DNA of 64,000 nucleotides. It comes from Cellulomonas sp. SLBN-39. GTDB lineage: Bacteria > Actinomycetota > Actinomycetes > Actinomycetales > Cellulomonadaceae. Every line of letters begins with the position of its first letter. Position 1 is the first letter of the stretch. The position numbers and the translations under genes are program-made. Location of the stretch: contig NZ_VFOA01000001.1 in NCBI RefSeq assembly GCF_006715865.1, positions 2,790,001-2,854,000 on the forward strand, in the 5' to 3' direction. Below, piece after piece: positions 59,756 to 64,000 of this stretch. The notes below the pieces were generated by a model. The model saw only the letters and a list, made by a program, of their open reading frames with translations, searched no databases and was not told where the DNA came from.

Positions 59756-60556
59756 TCAGGCCATGGCAGCGGCGGCGGTCTGCCCTGCGTCGACGAGGCT
59801 CTGCAGCGCGCGGCTGACCGCGGCTGGGTCGAGCGGCGGTGCGGCCGGGTCGGGCTCGAGGTGGTTGAGCACGAGGCCCGTCAGCGTCAGCACCGGGACG
59901 GACCAGTCCGCGGTGCGGGTCGTGCCGAACGGGGCGAGGGGCGTGGTGGCGGCGACCAGGTCCGGGTCCGCGAGCGCGGCGACCGCGAAGCCGGTGGTCG
60001 TCGCGCTGACGGCTCGTGCGACGGTACGGCAGCCCTCGGGGCCGGTCAGCGGGTGGACGAGCCGCAGCCCCAGCGTGGGCAGGGCCGCGGCGACGACGGC
60101 GGCGCCGCGGGCCACGGTGCGCTGCTCGGCCCGGCGCAGCTCGCGCCCGAGCGCGTCGCGCAGGTCGGGGTCCGGGACGCCGGCGAACGCAGCGCGCAGG
60201 ACGAGGTAGGCGGTGAGGCGGGGGGAACCCACGACTCCCGCGAGGTCGGCCCGGAACATCAGCCGCAGCAGCTCGACGAGCAGGTCCCGCCGACCCTGTG
60301 CGGACGACGGGTCCATCTCGCTCCCGCGCAGCGCGGCACGGGCCTCCGCGACGACGCGGGGGCCGATGGTCGGGTCCTCGACGCCGCGGGCGACCTCGAG
60401 CAGGACGTCCGCGAGGAACGCGTCCCGGGTGGGCCAGCGCCGGTACGCGGACGTGCGGGACACGTCGGCGCGGCGGATCACGTCCTCGAGGAGCAGCCCG
60501 TCGAGGCCGACCGTCACACCGCGCTCGGCGAGCAGCGCGAGTGCCGCGGTGAGCAT
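59756..60556 (-). CDS. TetR-family regulator
   Basis: 266 residues. HTH at the very start (LLAERGVTVGLDGLLLEDVI, then RADVSRTSAYRRWPTRDAFL) and a long helical ligand domain with a second repeat-like half. Upstream in-frame codons would extend the first helix (RLSEADTRDR) but no start codon exists before a TAG, so ATG at 60556 is the only choice. Divergent from an F420-type reductase gene; a perfect palindrome at 60640-60661 is the likely operator. Confidence 0.82.
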   Translation of the reverse strand: MLTAALALLAERGVTVGLDGLLLEDVIRRADVSRTSAYRRWPTRDAFLADVLLEVARGVEDPTIGPRVVAEARAALRGSEMDPSSAQGRRDLLVELLRLMFRADLAGVVGSPRLTAYLVLRAAFAGVPDPDLRDALGRELRRAEQRTVARGAAVVAAALPTLGLRLVHPLTGPEGCRTVARAVSATTTGFAVAALADPDLVAATTPLAPFGTTRTADWSVPVLTLTGLVLNHLEPDPAAPPLDPAAVSRALQSLVDAGQTAAAAMA

Positions 60557-60604
60557 CCGGTCGCGGGTGTCGGCCTCGGAGAGCCGCGGCCGGCGGGCGG
60601 GGTG

Positions 60605-60661
60605 TTGACGCTCCGGGGCACCGGCCTAGCGTACGCCGTGGTACATGAGACTCCATGTACC
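60605..60661 (+). promoter_or_regulatory. Promoter and operator of the F420-type reductase gene
   Basis: TTGACG (60605-60610), 16 bases, TAGCGT (60627-60632). Directly at the expected start point lies GGTACATG-AGACTC-CATGTACC (60640-60661), a perfect 8-base inverted repeat. The divergent TetR is the obvious candidate to bind it. Confidence 0.75.
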
Positions 60662-60681
60662 AAACTCGCAGGGAGGCACCG

Positions 60682-61248
60682 ATGGAGCCAGATCGACCGG
60701 CCGCACCGGGAGCGCGGGAGCGCCACGCCACGGCCCGCGCTCCGCGGGGCGGGTGGCGGTACGCGACGCGACGACGGTGGTACCGGGGCGACCGCCCCGC
60801 CGCCGTGGCCCGCATGCTCAACAGGGTCGCCGCGTGGCAGTACGCGCACGGCATCCTCACCGTCGGAGGTCGTGGCGTCACGCTGGAGGTGCGCCGTGCC
60901 TCGACCGGGCTGCCGCTCCGGCTGCCGCTCGTGCTGACCCGCCTCGACGGGCAGCGCTACCTCGTCGCCATGCTCGGGGAGCGGGCCCGCTGGGTCGGCC
61001 ACGTCCGGGCCGCGGACGGGCGTGCGCGGCTCGTCGGCCCCCGGCGGGTCGAGGACGTGCGGCTCGTGGAGGTGCCCGTCGCCGAGCGCGGACCGGTCCT
61101 GCGGCGGTTCCTCCAGGTCGCCCCGGGCGCACGGCCGCACGTGGCGGTGCGCCACGACGCGCCGGTCCGTGACTTCGACGCCGTCGCGGCCGACCATCCC
61201 GTCTTCCGCGTCGTCACCGACGCGGCGGCCGGAGCCGTCGCCGGGTAG
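60682..61248 (+). CDS. F420-dependent nitroreductase/quinone-reductase-like protein (Ddn family)
   Basis: 188 residues of the split-barrel Ddn fold: RMLNRVAAWQYAHGILTVGG, RLPLVLTRLDGQRYLVAMLG, ERARWVGHVRAADGRARLV. This family binds deazaflavin F420 or, in some members, fatty acid or haem. GGGAGG is five bases before the ATG at 60682; an ATG at 60655 is less likely because it lies in the operator. Controlled by the divergent TetR by inference. Confidence 0.8.
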   Translation: MEPDRPAAPGARERHATARAPRGGWRYATRRRWYRGDRPAAVARMLNRVAAWQYAHGILTVGGRGVTLEVRRASTGLPLRLPLVLTRLDGQRYLVAMLGERARWVGHVRAADGRARLVGPRRVEDVRLVEVPVAERGPVLRRFLQVAPGARPHVAVRHDAPVRDFDAVAADHPVFRVVTDAAAGAVAG

Positions 61249-61252
61249 GGCG

Positions 61253-61288
61253 CGTCGGCGGGCCCGGGCCGCCCCGGGCCCGCCGACG
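61253..61288. terminator. Strong bidirectional terminator hairpin
   Basis: A perfect 16-pair stem (61253-61268 with 61273-61288) and a CCGC tetraloop, between convergent genes. Confidence 0.85.
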
Positions 61289-61296
61289 GGAGTCGT

Positions 61297-63801
61297 TCAG
61301 ATGAACAGCGTCGTGCCGGAGCGCTCCGCCGCCGCGAGGAACGTCGCGACGCCGCCCAGGTCCACGCCCTCGCGCAGGTCGGACGTCGCGATACCCAGCA
61401 GGTCCATCGTCATCGTGCACGCCGTCAGCCGCGCCCCGCCGGCCACGGCCGCGTCCACCAGCTCGGGCAGCGACGGCGCCGCGTGGTCCTTCATGACCTT
61501 CTTGATCATCGCCGTGCCCGCACCCGCCATGTGCATCTGCGAGAGCGTGAGCCGGTCGGGGCCGGCGGGCATCATGGTCGCCAGCATGCGGTCCATGGGG
61601 CTGCGCTCGCGCGGCGGCGCATCCGGCCGGCGCAGCGCGTTCAGGCCCCAGAACGTGAAGAACATCGACACCGGCTGCCCCATCGCCAGCGCACCGTTGG
61701 CGATGATGAACGCGGCCAGCACCTTGTCGAGGTCGCCGCTGAAGACGACGAACGACGTGCCGGTGCGCGCCGGCGCCGTGCTCGCCGCCCGCGTGCCGCC
61801 CTTGCGGATCGTGGCGCGGTACCCGGGGCCCTCCGGGACCATCGCGACGAGGCGGTGCCCCTGCGCGTCCGCCCAGGCGGGGGCGTCCTGCGCGAAGCCG
61901 GGGTCCGAGACGTGCACCACGACGTCGTCGCCGGGCTCCAGGTCGGCGACCGTGGCCGCCAGGCGCATGATCGGGCCGGGGCAGGCCAGCCCGGTGCAGT
62001 CCAGGTCGACGACGGTGCCCGTGCCGTCCTCCACGGCCAGGCGCTCGCGGGTCGCGGTCGCGGCCAGCACGTCGTGCGCCTCGGCGTACGCGACGACGGC
62101 CGGCTGCGCCTGGGCGCCCTCGGCCTCGACGTCGTGCCACGCGCGGTACGTGGTCGAGCCGCCGGACAGCGTCGCGACGTCGGTGAAGCCGCGCCGCACG
62201 AGTGCCCGGTGGGCCAGGTACGAGCGGAACCCGACGGCGCAGTAGAGGCGCACGGGCTGCGTGCGGTCCCAGTCCGCGCAGGCCTCGCGCACGGTCGCCA
62301 GCGGCACGTTCTCGGCCCCCGGCAGGTGCCAGATCGCGAACTCCTCCGGCGTGCGCACGTCGACCAGCCGGGCGCCGTCGACCGCGGCCGGGACGTCCTG
62401 CGCGTACCAGAGCGTGAGGTCGCCGCGCAGGGTGTTCGCCGCGACGAAGCCCGCCATGTTGACCGGGTCCTTGGCGGAGCCGAACGGGGGCGCGTAGGCG
62501 AGCTCGGCCTCCTCCAGGTCGTACGCGGTGAGCCCGCCGCGCACGGCCATCGCCAGGACGTCCAGGCGCTTGTCGACACCGTCGAAGCCCGACGCCTGGC
62601 CCCCGAGCACGCGACCGTCGGACGGGTCGACGAGCAGCTTGAGGTGCATCATCGCGGTGCCGGGGTAGTACCCCGCGTGCCCGGAGGGGTGCACGTGCAC
62701 CGCCCGGTACGGCACGCCCAGGTCCCGCAGCTGGCGCTCGGTGGCGCCCGTGCCGCCCGCGACCATGTCGAACACCTTGACCACCGAGGTGCCCTGCGTG
62801 GAGCGGTACACGGTGCTGCGGCCGCAGATGTTCTCCGCCGCGACCCGCGCCTGCCGGTTCGCCGGGCCCGCCAGCGGGGCCAGCCAGGTCCCGGGCAGGA
62901 CGGTGTGCGGGGTCTCCACGACGTCCCCGGCTGCCCAGATCGCGGGGTCGGACGTGCGCATGTGCTCGTCGACGACCACGCCACCGTGCGGCCCGACCTC
63001 CAGGCCCGCGGCGACCGCGAGGTCGGTCGCCGGGCGCACACCCACGGCGAGCACCACGAGGTCCGCGTCCAGCGTGGTCGCCGACGTCAGCTCGACCCGC
63101 ACGCCGCCGGCCTCCCCGGGGCGGAACGCGGCGACGGCCGTCGACAGGTGCAGCGCGACGCCGCGGGCGCGCAGGTGGTTCTCCACCGGGACCGCGATCT
63201 CGTGGTCGACGGGCGGCAGGATCTGGTCGGACGCCTCGACGACCGCGACCTCGACGCCGCGGTGGTGCAGGTTCTCGGCCATCTCCAGGCCGATGTACCC
63301 CGCGCCGACGACCACGGCGCGCACCGGGCCGCGCGTGCCCGCGGCGTGCTCGGCCAGGGCCGCGTCGAGGTGGGTCTTGATGCGGTCCATGTCGCCGATG
63401 CGGCGCAGCACCATGACCTCCGGCAGGTCGATGCCGGGCAGCGGCGGGCGCACGGCCTGCGCGCCCGGGCACAGCGCCAGCGCGTCGTACGCCTCGACGT
63501 ACTCGCGCCCGGTGTCGACGTCGCGCACCGCGACGGTCTTCGCCTCGCGGTCGATCGCGACGACCTCCTGGGCGATCCGCACGTCGACGTCCAGGCTCTC
63601 GCGCAGGGACTGCGGGGTCTGCAGGAGCAGCCGGTCGCGGTCGGTGATGACCTCCCCGACGTGGTAAGGCAGCCCGCAGTTGGCGAACGACACGTGGTGC
63701 CCCCGCTCGAGCACGACGATCTGCGCGTGCTCGTCGAGCCGCCGCGCCCGGGCCGCCACCGAGGCGCCCGCTGCGACGCCACCCACCACCACGATCTTCA
63801 C
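61297..63801 (-). CDS. Sulfur-transfer fusion: CoA-disulfide-reductase type, rhodanese, TusA, DsrE
   Basis: 834 residues in four modules. 1-450: FAD/NAD(P) oxidoreductase with VVVGGVAAGASVAARARR, Cys42 in SFANCGLPYHVG and NADPH loop VVVGAGYIGLEMAE, as in CoA-disulfide/polysulfide reductases. About 460-560: rhodanese with loop YCAVGFRSY. About 600-675: TusA-like with CTGLACPGPIM. About 685-834: DsrE/F-like with SGDLDKVLAAFIIANG and ACTMTMDLLG. All four sulfur-carrying Cys are kept, so persulfide can be relayed within one chain. GTG at 63801 has GGAGG five bases upstream. A CsoR/CstR-type palindrome lies in the promoter. Confidence 0.92.
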   Translation of the reverse strand: MKIVVVGGVAAGASVAARARRLDEHAQIVVLERGHHVSFANCGLPYHVGEVITDRDRLLLQTPQSLRESLDVDVRIAQEVVAIDREAKTVAVRDVDTGREYVEAYDALALCPGAQAVRPPLPGIDLPEVMVLRRIGDMDRIKTHLDAALAEHAAGTRGPVRAVVVGAGYIGLEMAENLHHRGVEVAVVEASDQILPPVDHEIAVPVENHLRARGVALHLSTAVAAFRPGEAGGVRVELTSATTLDADLVVLAVGVRPATDLAVAAGLEVGPHGGVVVDEHMRTSDPAIWAAGDVVETPHTVLPGTWLAPLAGPANRQARVAAENICGRSTVYRSTQGTSVVKVFDMVAGGTGATERQLRDLGVPYRAVHVHPSGHAGYYPGTAMMHLKLLVDPSDGRVLGGQASGFDGVDKRLDVLAMAVRGGLTAYDLEEAELAYAPPFGSAKDPVNMAGFVAANTLRGDLTLWYAQDVPAAVDGARLVDVRTPEEFAIWHLPGAENVPLATVREACADWDRTQPVRLYCAVGFRSYLAHRALVRRGFTDVATLSGGSTTYRAWHDVEAEGAQAQPAVVAYAEAHDVLAATATRERLAVEDGTGTVVDLDCTGLACPGPIMRLAATVADLEPGDDVVVHVSDPGFAQDAPAWADAQGHRLVAMVPEGPGYRATIRKGGTRAASTAPARTGTSFVVFSGDLDKVLAAFIIANGALAMGQPVSMFFTFWGLNALRRPDAPPRERSPMDRMLATMMPAGPDRLTLSQMHMAGAGTAMIKKVMKDHAAPSLPELVDAAVAGGARLTACTMTMDLLGIATSDLREGVDLGGVATFLAAAERSGTTLFI

Positions 63802-63844
63802 GTCGTCCTCCTCGTCGTCCTGTGCGTTCCCTGCCAGGCTACGG

Positions 63845-63860
63845 ATACCCCCAGGGGTAT
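63845..63860. promoter_or_regulatory. CsoR/CstR-type operator
   Basis: ATACCCC-CA-GGGGTAT is a perfect 7-base inverted repeat of the form bound by the persulfide sensor CstR and other CsoR-family repressors. It lies in the spacer of a candidate minus-strand promoter (ATGAAT, 17 bases, TAGCCT), about 44 bases before the sulfur-fusion gene. No CsoR-family gene is in the window. Confidence 0.75.
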
Positions 63861-63957
63861 TCATGGGACCTCTGGTCCGGGTCCAGGCGCAGACGCCGGT
63901 CGGCGCGGGGAGGAAACCTGCCGCGATCCGGCCACCCCGTCTGCAACGATGCCCGGC

Positions 63958-64000
63958 GTGCTGCTCACCCTGACCGCCCGCTCCGACGGGACGCCCCCCG
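63958..64000 (+). CDS. Start of a gene cut by the window edge, possibly Hen1 RNA methyltransferase
   Basis: Only 14 codons are visible: VLLTLTARSDGTPP. The pattern LLTLTARSDG resembles the N-terminus of actinobacterial Hen1, the 3'-terminal RNA ribose 2'-O-methyltransferase of the Pnkp/Hen1 RNA-repair pair, but this is a guess from a short stretch. GTG at 63958 is seven bases after AACGAT (leaderless type); an in-frame ATG at 63949 would add three codons. Confidence 0.4.
   Translation, partial: MLLTLTARSDGTPP

Overview
The window looks like chromosome of a very high-GC actinobacterium. Codons end almost always in G or C, GTG starts are common, GTGA/ATGA stop-start overlaps are frequent, and many genes have a TANNNT-type -10 hexamer only 6-7 bases before the start codon, as in leaderless mRNAs. 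Gene content (WhiB7, UvrD2, AdnAB, mycoredoxin, UPF0182, PPA1309, F420-type reductase) is actinobacterial. A Cellulomonas-like member of the Micrococcales is my best guess, from style and not from any search.

Layout. 1-4966: a compact phage-derived module without phage structural genes. Two divergent regulators (a Cro-like HTH protein; an immunity-repressor-like protein overlapping an ImmA/IrrE metalloprotease) face each other across palindromic operators. The leftward operon carries an amidase and two small holin-like membrane proteins. A second leftward unit, preceded by a perfect actinobacterial LexA box, encodes an M23 and an M15 peptidoglycan peptidase that share a C-terminal domain. 5025-9300: exonuclease III and a MacAB-like adaptor/ATPase/permease operon. 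9302-12654: galactose operon (DeoR regulator, galT, galK). 12724-15847: Mrp ATPase, a DUF1003 protein and an MgtE-N/CBS protein. 15971-19324: an ECF transporter (S, double ATPase, T) whose promoter carries an IdeR/DtxR-like iron box. 19401-26120: stress-type membrane protein, Xaa-Pro aminopeptidase, PHP phosphoesterase, MarC protein, DEAD-box helicase, ferritin-like protein.

26121-27865 is a lower-GC accessory insertion (IS481-type remnant and orphan genes) inside a block that otherwise resembles the Mycobacterium tuberculosis Rv3211-Rv3193c neighbourhood as I remember it. The block resumes with DUF3107, TetR, the AdnA/AdnB helicase-nuclease pair, NudC, mycoredoxin, UvrD2, WhiB7 with an attenuator-bearing leader and upstream ORF, a ThiF-like protein, an M48-type protein, a DUF2342 protein, a PDZ/Lon-S16 protease, PPA1309 and UPF0182. 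A macrolide-phosphotransferase-like gene sits in the same block.

49841-64000 holds small regulated cassettes: LysR with a DMT exporter, initiator tRNA-fMet, TetR with a haloperoxidase-type hydrolase under twin operators, RidA, an mhqOD-like quinone-detoxification pair under a MarR-type palindrome, MOSC, DUF808, a secreted repeat protein with an excalibur domain, TetR with an F420-type reductase, and a four-module sulfur-transfer fusion (CoA-disulfide-reductase type, rhodanese, TusA, DsrE) behind a CsoR/CstR-type operator. The right edge cuts what may be a Hen1 RNA methyltransferase gene.
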